From NCBI GenBank assembly GCA_044344145.1, contig JBIJDM010000207.1, positions 1-5,136 on the forward strand: a DNA stretch of 5,136 bases. The letters are read 5' to 3'. Shown piece by piece: positions 1-5,136 of this stretch. This DNA is from JBAXGE01 sp044344145 (lineage in GTDB: Bacteria > Planctomycetota > Phycisphaerae > WQYP01). The first letter of the stretch is position 1. Each line of letters starts with the position of its first letter. Under the pieces are notes generated by a model. The model searched no databases. It was not told where the DNA came from and saw only the letters and a list, made by a program, of their open reading frames with translations. Made by a program: the position numbers and the translations under genes.

Positions 1-70
1 TTTTCTTGTCTATTTCAATGAATAAATAGGGGGGCAGAGCCTGAAGTCGTTGGGTTTTGGTAAAAGCCAT
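1..70 (-). CDS. dapL: LL-diaminopimelate aminotransferase, N-terminal fragment (partial, runs off left edge)
   Basis: Only the first 23 residues are visible, reading leftward from an ATG at 70-68 and leaving the window in frame. The peptide contains RLQALPPYLFIEIDKK. The RL..LPPYLF.EID(K/R)K pattern is the N-terminal arm of the DapL/DapC-direct group of class I/II fold-type I aminotransferases. Members of that group convert tetrahydrodipicolinate directly to LL-2,6-diaminopimelate, with glutamate as amino donor and PLP as cofactor, feeding lysine and peptidoglycan synthesis in the cytoplasm. The start is firm: AAAGGAA lies 6 bases upstream and a promoter-like pair sits behind it. The PLP lysine and the rest of the roughly 390-410-residue enzyme are outside the window, so another aspartate-aminotransferase-like enzyme of the same family cannot be excluded. 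The gene is divergent from smc, with 344 bases between the two starts. Confidence 0.72.
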   Translation of the reverse strand, partial: MAFTKTQRLQALPPYLFIEIDKK

Positions 71-76
71 AATCGG

Positions 77-83
77 TTCCTTT
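77..83 (-). promoter_or_regulatory. Ribosome binding site of the dapL-like gene
   Basis: On the minus strand AAAGGAA stands 6 bases before the ATG at 70-68. It is a good Shine-Dalgarno match at normal spacing and fixes the start of the partial aminotransferase. The smc gene opposite has no comparable site. Confidence 0.7.
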
Positions 84-104
84 GCGGTTAGCATGAAGGC
101 ACAA

Positions 105-132
105 AGTCTAGGGATTTAAGCGCGAATGTAAA
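105..132 (-). promoter_or_regulatory. Candidate sigma-70-type promoter for the dapL-like gene
   Basis: Reading the minus strand, TTTACA (132-127, five of six matches to the -35 consensus) is followed after 16 bases by TAGACT (110-105, four of six matches to the -10 consensus). Transcription would begin near position 98, giving a leader of about 28 bases that includes the AAAGGAA site. The call rests on motif match, spacing and position only. Sigma-factor preferences in the presumed phylum are less well defined than in E. coli. Confidence 0.4.
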
Positions 133-176
133 GCGTAAGTGACCGCGAAGGCTAAGATTACATATATACGAAAATG

Positions 177-219
177 TCGCCGGTGGGGCACACTACATTT
201 AGGGGTGCATGACCGGCGA
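177..219. repeat. Inverted repeat, 8-bp perfect arms, upstream of smc
   Basis: TCGCCGGT (177-184) is matched perfectly by ACCGGCGA (212-219), with 27 bases between the arms. Inside the loop GCAC (188-191) can pair with GTGC (205-208), so the element can fold as a two-tier hairpin on either strand. There is no U-tract after either side, so it is not a simple intrinsic terminator. It may be a protein-binding site, or leader structure if smc is transcribed from the weak box near 139-168. Confidence 0.4.
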
Positions 220-245
220 TTGTGGCCTTGTACCACAAGATGTGG
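220..245. repeat. Overlapping alternative inverted repeats (TTGTGG / CCACAA / TGTGG)
   Basis: TTGTGG (220-225) pairs with CCACAA (233-238) across a 7-base loop. CCACA (233-237) can instead pair with TGTGG (241-245) across a 3-base loop. The middle arm is shared, so the two hairpins exclude one another. The element begins at the base immediately after the preceding inverted repeat ends. The arms are short, so this is a weak structural call. Confidence 0.3.
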
Positions 246-260
246 TGGCTGGGGTCGGGT

Positions 261-287
261 TTGCTCCAATTACAAATTGTGTATAGT
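261..287 (+). promoter_or_regulatory. Weak candidate promoter for smc
   Basis: TATAGT at 282-287 matches the -10 consensus at five of six positions. The best -35 partner is TTGCTC at 261-266, with a short 15-base spacer. It would give an smc leader of about 120 bases. Other weak pairs lie at 139-168 and 337-365, so which one is used, if any, cannot be decided from sequence. Confidence 0.22.
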
Positions 288-349
288 GCTGTAACCCATT
301 CTGTCTCCAACACTTACTGGGAAAATTCTTTTTCTCTTGCTTCCAACCC

Positions 350-388
350 CCATTGGTAGTATCCTTTTCCCCATGTAACACCATTGGT
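350..388. repeat. Direct repeat CCATTGGT, 31 bp apart
   Basis: CCATTGGT occurs at 350-357 and again at 381-388, a start-to-start distance of 31 bp or close to three helical turns. Each copy holds a small odd-length palindrome (CCA-T-TGG). The pair ends 26 bases before the smc ATG, where an operator would be expected. Two 8-mers in an intergenic region can also occur by chance. Confidence 0.3.
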
Positions 389-414
389 TGTGTCCCTATC
401 ATGGATTTGTGTGC

Positions 415-3400
415 ATGAAGCTAGCCAAACTAGAACTCTCCGGTTTTAAGTCGTTTGCCGACTACACCGAGTTTAATTTTGATGATGGCATCACCGGCAT
501 TGTCGGGCCCAATGGCTGCGGCAAATCCAACGTCGTGGACGCCGTCAAATGGGTGCTGGGCGAAATGTCCGCCAAGTCCCTGCGCGGCGATGGCATGATG
601 GACGTCATCTTCAATGGCTCGGGCACTCGCAAACCTATGGGCATGGCCGAAGTCAGTCTCACCTTCACCAACGAAGACCGGCGCCTGCCCATTGACGCCG
701 AACGTGTCAAGATTACCCGCCGGCTCTATCGCGACACCACCAGCGAATATTTGATCAACGCCAAGATGGCCCGGCTGAAAGACATCCGCGAACTTTTCCT
801 CGATACCGGTATCGGTGTGGATGCCTACTCGCTCATCGAACAGGGCCGGGTGGCGGCGCTGATTGATTCCAACGCCCAGGACCGGCGCGAAATTTTTGAA
901 GAAGCCGCGGGCATCTCGCGCTTCAAAGCACGAAAAAAAGAAACCCTCAAGAAGCTGGAAAAAACCGACCAGAATATGGCGCAGGTCACGCTGGTGGTTG
1001 AAGAAGTCGAAAAGCAATTGCGCAGCGTCAAGGTGCAGGCCGGCCGGGCGCGCAATTATCAGGAATACGCCAACCGTCTGCGCGAATTGCGTTCCGCCTA
1101 TGTGCTGCGGGAATATGAACAGCTCGCGGGCCGCAAAAATACCCTCTCCGAGCAACTCGCTGATGTGACCGATGAGCTGGCCAATGCCCGGCGCAAATTG
1201 GACGAAACCCGCACCCGCCAGCAGGAAGTGCAGCTCGAACTCGATGCCGCGCAGGAACAGGCCCGCACCACCGAACGCGATGTGCTCAATACCCGCAACG
1301 AATCCGTCGGCGCCACCCAGCGCCGCGATTTTGCCACCCAGCAAATTACCCAGATGACCCAGCAGCAGGAACTGCTGACCCAGCGTCTGGGCGATCTGAC
1401 CCAGCGCATGACCCACCAGCAGGCCGAAGCCACGCAACTGCAGACCCAGTACGAAGGCGTGGACGCGGAACTCAAACGCCACGAAGCCGTGGTGCAGGAA
1501 GCCAGCGCCAAACAGGAACAGGCCGCCAAACAAATCGCCGCCATGAACCGCACGCTCGACGAAAACAAGAGCAAAGCCATCGAAATCATGCGCCGCACCG
1601 GCCGCATCAATAGCGATATCAGCGGGCTGAAGATCACGCAGGAAAGCTACGCCAACCAGCGCCAGCGCCTGCAGGTCCGTAAGGAACAACTGGATCAGCA
1701 GGTCAAAGAACTCAAAGCCAAAGTCAAGGAATTGGAAGCCCGGCGCACGGAACTGGAAACCCAGTCCGCCACGCACAAGGCCAAGTCCGAAGAACTCCGC
1801 ACCCAGCAACAGGCCAACAGCAGTCGGCAGGTGCAGATGTCGCGCGAACTGTCCACCGTGCGCGAACAGCGCAGCGGCCTGCTCAGTCGCCGTTCGGTCC
1901 TGCTGGATTTGCAGAACAAACGCGAAGGGCTTTCCCAAGCCACCCGCGATGTGATCAAACAACGCGAAGCTGGCAAAGGCTTTGCCTATGTCACCGGTCT
2001 GGTGGCCGATGTCTTCACCACCGATGTGGCCCACGCCCCGCTGATCGAAGCCGCCCTGGGCGATGCCCAGAACGCTGTGCTGGTCGCTCAGGCCCAACAG
2101 TTGGTGGATGATCGCAAGAGTCTGGCCCAGTTGGCCGGACGGTTGCAGGTTTTGTGTCTGGATCAGTTGCCCGCGTTCAGCGATGGTTATGACTGGCAGA
2201 CCCACGGCAAGCCCGTGGTCCGCGCTGTGGATGTGGTCCGCTTTGATTCGCGTTATGCCCCGCTGGCCTATCACCTGCTGGGCCGCACGCTGATTGTCGA
2301 AACGCTGCAGGATGCCCTCGAACTCGCCCACGCCGGGGCCCGTGGTTACCGTTTTGTGGCCCGCACCGGCGAAGTGCTGGAAGCCGATGCCGGTATGGTG
2401 CAGGTGGGCGATGCCTCCCGCCGGGGTGGTTTCATCTCGCGGCGGTCGGAACTGACCCAGTTGGAAACCGAATTGGCGCAGGTGGAAGAACATGTGGCGG
2501 CCTTCACCGCCCAGATTGCCCAGTGCGATCAGGCCGCCCGTCAGCTCGATGCCCAGATTCAGGAAGTCCGCCAGCAAATCTATCAGGCCGATTCCGCCCG
2601 CGCGGAAGTCAACGCCCAATGCCAGCAGGCCCAGGCCCAGCAGCAACGCACGCAGGCCGAAGCCCCCATGCTCGGTAGCGAAATGGAAAGTCTGGCCCGT
2701 CAGATCGAACAATGCCAGACCCGTCAGGCCGAAGGTCAGGCCCAGCTGGCCGGTCTGGAAACCGAACAGAAAAATGTCGAAGCCGCCATCCACGAAATTG
2801 GCTCGCAGGTGATTCTGCGGCAGCACGAAGTCTCCGAACTCTCCGAAGCCGCCACGCAGGCCCGCATCGCCATGACCAAGGTGCAGGAACAGCGTTCCAG
2901 CCTGGCCCGCGCCCTGGCCATGAGCCGGCAGGCCGTGGAACAGAGCAAGCTGGAATGGCAGCGCGTCCAGCAGGATGCCGAAAGCCTCACCGGCCGCATC
3001 CGCGAGGCCCACGAATCCGTGGCCAAAGCCGATGCCCAGATCGCGCAGCTCACGCAGGTCGCCGCGCAACTGGCCACCGCGCTGGAAACCGCTACCGAAG
3101 TTCTGCAGCGGCTACGGCAGGAATCGGTCACGCTCAATGCCGGTCTGACCGCCGTCCAACAACAGCACGATACCCACAGCCGACGCGAGCATGAACTGTC
3201 GCTGCAGGTCAATGAATTGAATGTCCGCCTCGAGACCCTGATCTCCGGCGTGCAGCAGGAATTGGGCATCAATTTGGTCGAGGCGATTACCGACTATCAG
3301 CCCGCCGAGATGGATTGGGATGCCGTGGCTGAGGAAATCGGCGATCTTCGCGGCAAGATTTCGCGGCTGGGCAATGTCAATCTCGACGCCATCACCGAGC

Positions 3401-4017
3401 AGAGCAGTCTGGAAGAACGCCAGCAGTTCCTGCATGCCCAATTGGCCGATATCACCCAGGCCAAGCAGGAATTGGAAACCCTCATCGGCAAGATCAACGA
3501 GGATTCCAAGGTCCGCTTTATCGAAACCTTCAACGCCGTCCGCGAACATTTCCAGGACATGTTCCGCAAGCTCTTCGGCGGCGGCAAGGCCGATCTGGTT
3601 CTGGAAAACCCTGACGACGTGCTGGAATCCGGCATCGAAGTGCTGGCCCGGCCCCCCGGCAAGGAATTGCAGTCCATCTCGCTGCTGTCCGGTGGCGAAA
3701 AGACCATGACTGCCGTGGCCATGGTGATGAGTATCTTCAAGAGCAAGCCTTCGCCGTTCTGTATTCTCGACGAAGTGGACGCCGCGCTCGACGAGGCCAA
3801 TACGGCCCGCTTCGCGTCGATTGTCCAGGAATTTTTACATCAGAGTCAGTTCATTGTCATCACGCATAACAAACGCACGATGAGCGTCACCGACGTACTC
3901 TACGGCGTCACCATGCAAGAGCAGGGTGTCAGCAAGCGCGTGGCGGTGAAATTCGATCCTAAGGGCACGCCTGTTCTCGGGTCCACCGAGAGCGGTAAGG
4001 AAACCGCGGCGGCCTGA
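415..4017 (+). CDS. smc: Chromosome segregation protein SMC (condensin ATPase), complete
   Basis: This 1200-residue protein has the usual bacterial SMC length and full architecture. The N-terminal head (about 1-167) carries GFKSF at 10-14, Walker A GPNGCGKSN at 31-39, the R-loop arginine R57, the Q-loop region DAYSLIEQG ending near Q143, and EEAAG at 162-166. An N-terminal coiled-coil arm (about 168-520) leads to the hinge (about 523-675), followed by a similar-length returning arm and the C-terminal head. The head has LGNVNLDAI near 985, signature LSGGE at 1091-1095, Walker B FCILDE with D1119/E1120, D-loop AALD at 1123-1126 and H-loop H1151. Members dimerise at the hinge, bind ScpA/ScpB at the heads and organise and segregate the chromosome using ATP. 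No scp gene lies in this window. ATG 415 is chosen because the protein then opens with the family's usual MKL..LELSGFKSF. In-frame TTG 388 would add nine unrelated residues. The ribosome site is weak (GGA at 403-405). Confidence 0.97.
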   Translation: MKLAKLELSGFKSFADYTEFNFDDGITGIVGPNGCGKSNVVDAVKWVLGEMSAKSLRGDGMMDVIFNGSGTRKPMGMAEVSLTFTNEDRRLPIDAERVKITRRLYRDTTSEYLINAKMARLKDIRELFLDTGIGVDAYSLIEQGRVAALIDSNAQDRREIFEEAAGISRFKARKKETLKKLEKTDQNMAQVTLVVEEVEKQLRSVKVQAGRARNYQEYANRLRELRSAYVLREYEQLAGRKNTLSEQLADVTDELANARRKLDETRTRQQEVQLELDAAQEQARTTERDVLNTRNESVGATQRRDFATQQITQMTQQQELLTQRLGDLTQRMTHQQAEATQLQTQYEGVDAELKRHEAVVQEASAKQEQAAKQIAAMNRTLDENKSKAIEIMRRTGRINSDISGLKITQESYANQRQRLQVRKEQLDQQVKELKAKVKELEARRTELETQSATHKAKSEELRTQQQANSSRQVQMSRELSTVREQRSGLLSRRSVLLDLQNKREGLSQATRDVIKQREAGKGFAYVTGLVADVFTTDVAHAPLIEAALGDAQNAVLVAQAQQLVDDRKSLAQLAGRLQVLCLDQLPAFSDGYDWQTHGKPVVRAVDVVRFDSRYAPLAYHLLGRTLIVETLQDALELAHAGARGYRFVARTGEVLEADAGMVQVGDASRRGGFISRRSELTQLETELAQVEEHVAAFTAQIAQCDQAARQLDAQIQEVRQQIYQADSARAEVNAQCQQAQAQQQRTQAEAPMLGSEMESLARQIEQCQTRQAEGQAQLAGLETEQKNVEAAIHEIGSQVILRQHEVSELSEAATQARIAMTKVQEQRSSLARALAMSRQAVEQSKLEWQRVQQDAESLTGRIREAHESVAKADAQIAQLTQVAAQLATALETATEVLQRLRQESVTLNAGLTAVQQQHDTHSRREHELSLQVNELNVRLETLISGVQQELGINLVEAITDYQPAEMDWDAVAEEIGDLRGKISRLGNVNLDAITEQSSLEERQQFLHAQLADITQAKQELETLIGKINEDSKVRFIETFNAVREHFQDMFRKLFGGGKADLVLENPDDVLESGIEVLARPPGKELQSISLLSGGEKTMTAVAMVMSIFKSKPSPFCILDEVDAALDEANTARFASIVQEFLHQSQFIVITHNKRTMSVTDVLYGVTMQEQGVSKRVAVKFDPKGTPVLGSTESGKETAAA
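1981..2439 (+). other. SMC hinge (dimerisation) domain within smc
   Basis: Residues about 523-675 interrupt the coiled coil with a globular hinge. It opens FAYVTGLVADVF, continues IEAALGDAQNAVLV and closes with GFISRRSEL. The opening GLVADVF and AALG blocks are the conserved beta/helix elements of the SMC hinge fold, which pairs two SMC subunits and touches DNA. The closing segment reads GEVLEADAGMVQVGDASRRGG, where many bacterial SMCs carry a glycine-rich GG..TGGS stretch, so the glycine run is partly replaced by acidic and charged residues. Confidence 0.75.
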
Positions 4018-4022
4018 GACGG

Positions 4023-4046
4023 GCCCCGGCATGGAATGGCCGGGGC
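4023..4046 (+). terminator. GC-rich hairpin at the smc 3' end, probable terminator
   Basis: GCCCCGGC (4023-4030) and GCCGGGGC (4039-4046) form a perfect 8-bp stem with an 8-base loop, starting 5 bases after the smc stop. A U-rich but interrupted stretch (TTCAATATTATTCATTTT) follows on the plus strand. The position suits termination of smc, and the hairpin could also limit read-through from the convergent BFD-like gene, though no T-run follows on the minus side. The broken U-tract makes factor-independent efficiency uncertain. Confidence 0.55.
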
Positions 4047-4095
4047 TTCAATATTATTCATTTTGGGTTCGTGGCTACGCGGGATTACGTCAGGA

Positions 4096-4338
4096 TTACG
4101 TATCGTCGTCTGGAGCTGGTGCATCCGATATGGGCGCTGGGGGCGTAAAATCCCCGCAAATCTCCGCATGTATCGCCTTCACCTGCGGCACACATCCCCC
4201 GCACCCCGTCCCACACCCCAGACACTCCGAAATCTGACTCGCCCGCCGCGGCCGCTCGCGCCGACAATACGCCGCAATCTTCCCCCGCGTGACGTGGAAG
4301 CAATGGCAGATTTCTTCGTCGCTCGCGTCCGTCATCAT
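4096..4338 (-). CDS. BFD-like [2Fe-2S]-binding protein (bacterioferritin-associated ferredoxin family)
   Basis: This is a complete 80-residue protein. Residues 9-57 show the BFD-like [2Fe-2S] pattern: EICHCFHVTRGKI with C11 and C13, then a helical stretch, then GTGCGGCVP with C46 and C49. The C-x-C, 32 residues, C-x2-C spacing is close to E. coli Bfd (31 between the pairs), and these four cysteines are the expected cluster ligands. Family members carry electrons, for instance to release iron from bacterioferritin, or form the [2Fe-2S] module of larger redox enzymes. Which applies here is not shown, and no bacterioferritin gene is in view. There are eight cysteines in all. C39 and C42 add a second CxxC directly before the ligand pair. 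The C-terminal tail (65-80) is Pro/Ala/Asp-rich and probably disordered. Its start overlaps the upstream membrane-protein stop by four bases (ATGA). AGGA abuts the first ATG and fits the second (codon 2) better, so translation may begin at either. Confidence 0.85.
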   Translation of the reverse strand: MMTDASDEEICHCFHVTRGKIAAYCRRERPRRASQISECLGCGTGCGGCVPQVKAIHAEICGDFTPPAPISDAPAPDDDT

Positions 4339-5136
4339 TCCTGTGCGCCCGTGTAATTCGCCAGCCGACGACTAAGTACATATAGTCGCCACAGATAAAT
4401 GATAGTCATGCTCAGGATGGGTAGTAGTAATACGAAGTGATTATCGAACGCCAGATAGAGGATACGCGTACAAAGTGCCGACCACGCCAAGACAAAAAAT
4501 ATCGGCCAGACCACATAGCATCCCACCCCGCCCAGTAGTAACAGCCAAAAATACGGAAAATCAGGCAGGTAACGCAGGTTGGCCAGATGGCGCAGCCAGA
4601 CCGGCAGCAGTACGATACTCCCCACCAGTCCTACCACGCTGATCCACACCAGCACATCGGCGAGATTGCCAATTCGCGGCCAGTTAAAAATGGTGTACCC
4701 CCAACAAAAGACAATCGGTAGGATATCGGGCAAGGTTATGATGCCCAGAAGGCCACAACTCGCCAAACCGAGCATGGTCATCCACCGTTGCCCGAGGCGG
4801 AGTGCATTGCTGGCGCGGGGTAAACCCGTCGGCGTGAGATACCACATGCCGCGTCCCAGTCCATAGCCCCACGCGGCCAGCGAACCAATCGTGAATACGA
4901 TGACAATCAGATTCCCGGAATAATCAGAGGTTATCCGGAGATACGGGATAAAGATTAGCCCCACCAAACTCGCGCTGAGCACCAGCATACTCCACACGAG
5001 ACAGGTAATCCCTTTGTAGAGATGCGGTGTTACCACCGCAGGCGTCCAACTCCAGCCCGTCTCGATCAGTGAACGCCGAATCGCCTGCCCACATTCCGGA
5101 CACCGCCCCAACGGCTTCAAGCCGCGCAGGTTATAG
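4335..5136 (-). CDS. Zinc-ribbon polytopic membrane protein of unknown function (5'-truncated by window edge)
   Basis: The frame is open to the right edge, so the true start is outside; 266 residues are visible. It opens YNLRGLKPLGRCPECGQAI, the second half of a zinc ribbon. CPEC (12-15) is one cysteine pair, and the base before Tyr fits a Gly codon, as in the common CxxCGYNLRG leader, so a first CxxC pair is expected just upstream. After a hydrophilic linker come about six or seven hydrophobic segments (about 43-64, 75-94, 118-135, 138-150, 159-178, 194-218 and 234-254), with Trp and Tyr at the edges and a basic loop near LRHLANLRYLPD (181-192). It is an integral membrane protein, probably with the ribbon in the cytoplasm. 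I do not recognise a catalytic motif or assign a function. Proteins with this leader are frequent in Planctomycetota. The stop TGA overlaps the BFD-like start, so the two genes appear cotranscribed and translationally coupled. Their promoter lies outside the window. Confidence 0.8.
   Translation of the reverse strand, partial: YNLRGLKPLGRCPECGQAIRRSLIETGWSWTPAVVTPHLYKGITCLVWSMLVLSASLVGLIFIPYLRITSDYSGNLIVIVFTIGSLAAWGYGLGRGMWYLTPTGLPRASNALRLGQRWMTMLGLASCGLLGIITLPDILPIVFCWGYTIFNWPRIGNLADVLVWISVVGLVGSIVLLPVWLRHLANLRYLPDFPYFWLLLLGGVGCYVVWPIFFVLAWSALCTRILYLAFDNHFVLLLPILSMTIIYLWRLYVLSRRLANYTGAQE

Larger units (their letters stand above)
71..414. other. Divergent intergenic region between dapL-like gene and smc
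   Basis: These 344 bases lie between two outward-facing starts and hold no convincing gene. They are clearly more AT-rich than the smc coding sequence. A 67-codon minus-strand frame (402-199) lacks a ribosome binding site and any recognisable motif, and was not accepted. The visible content is the dapL-side promoter and ribosome site, two abutting inverted repeats at 177-219 and 220-238, an 8-bp direct repeat at 350-357 and 381-388, and several weak plus-strand promoter-like boxes. These boxes are GTGACC/TATATA at 139-168 (18-base spacer), TTGCTC/TATAGT at 261-287, and TTGCTT/TATCCT at 337-365 (17-base spacer). None stands out enough to name the smc promoter. Confidence 0.6.

Noticed and set aside
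199..402. 67-codon minus-strand frame in the intergenic region
   Set aside because: No Shine-Dalgarno site precedes its ATG, the peptide has no known motif, and it would fill the region expected to hold the smc promoter.
388..414. TTG at 388 as the smc start
   Set aside because: The nine added residues (MCPYHGFVC) do not resemble SMC N-termini, while ATG 415 gives the standard MKL..LELSGFKSF opening. Neither has a strong ribosome site.
430..3069. 879-codon open frame on the minus strand, antisense to smc
   Set aside because: It is codon-aligned with smc, so its stops would be TTA, CTA or TCA codons in smc. smc has CTA at 421 and 430 but avoids all three for the next 2.6 kb, which alone keeps the antisense frame open. 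The product is Gly/Phe/Leu-rich with no recognisable domain.
3900..4169. 89-codon minus-strand frame spanning the smc 3' end and the convergent gap
   Set aside because: It overlaps both smc and the BFD-like gene in other frames and shows no motif. The BFD cysteine pattern clearly identifies the true frame.
4031..4356. Plus-strand frames of 68 and 106 codons opposite the BFD-like gene
   Set aside because: They are shadows of the BFD-like gene and the end of the membrane protein gene; they are Pro/Arg-rich with no motif, and one would start inside the smc hairpin loop.
1..5136. Mobile element, CRISPR array, tRNA, rRNA or defence system
   Set aside because: No transposase or nuclease motifs, terminal repeats, regularly spaced repeats, cloverleaf or rRNA signatures were seen on either strand. 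The SMC is a standard chromosomal condensin subunit, not a Wadjet JetC-type protein, given its long arms, canonical hinge and absence of jet neighbours in view.

Overview
The window looks like chromosomal DNA from a free-living bacterium, most likely a member of the Planctomycetota (Phycisphaerae-like). This is inferred from three things. One is a membrane protein opening with the YNLRG...RCPECG zinc-ribbon leader that is frequent in that group. Another is the DapL-type diaminopimelate route in the neighbouring gene. The third is the style of the SMC hinge and of the small BFD-like ferredoxin. No sequence search was possible, so the phylum call is a recollection of family patterns, not a measurement.

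Layout, left to right. (1) Positions 1-70, minus strand: the first 23 codons of a pyridoxal-phosphate aminotransferase gene, probably LL-diaminopimelate aminotransferase (dapL). It has a clear ribosome binding site and a plausible promoter. (2) Positions 71-414: a divergent intergenic region, visibly more AT-rich than the genes, with two abutting inverted repeats, an 8-bp direct repeat and weak promoter-like boxes. (3) Positions 415-4017, plus strand: a complete smc gene of 1200 residues with every canonical ATPase motif, two coiled-coil arms of matching length and a hinge. (4) Positions 4018-4095: a short convergent gap with a perfect 8-bp GC-rich hairpin just after the smc stop. (5) Positions 4096-4338, minus strand: a complete 80-residue BFD-like [2Fe-2S] protein. 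(6) Positions 4335-5136, minus strand: a zinc-ribbon polytopic membrane protein whose start lies beyond the window edge. Its stop overlaps the BFD-like start by four bases (ATGA), so the two are very likely one operon.

Functionally the window holds one housekeeping chromosome-organisation gene (smc), the edge of a lysine/peptidoglycan precursor gene, and a small two-gene unit joining an uncharacterised membrane protein to an iron-sulfur protein. I see no mobile element, CRISPR array, rRNA, tRNA or defence system. Much of the rest of the long open frames, including an 879-codon frame antisense to smc, is explained by smc codon bias. The least understood parts are the zinc-ribbon membrane protein/BFD pair and the structured region upstream of smc.
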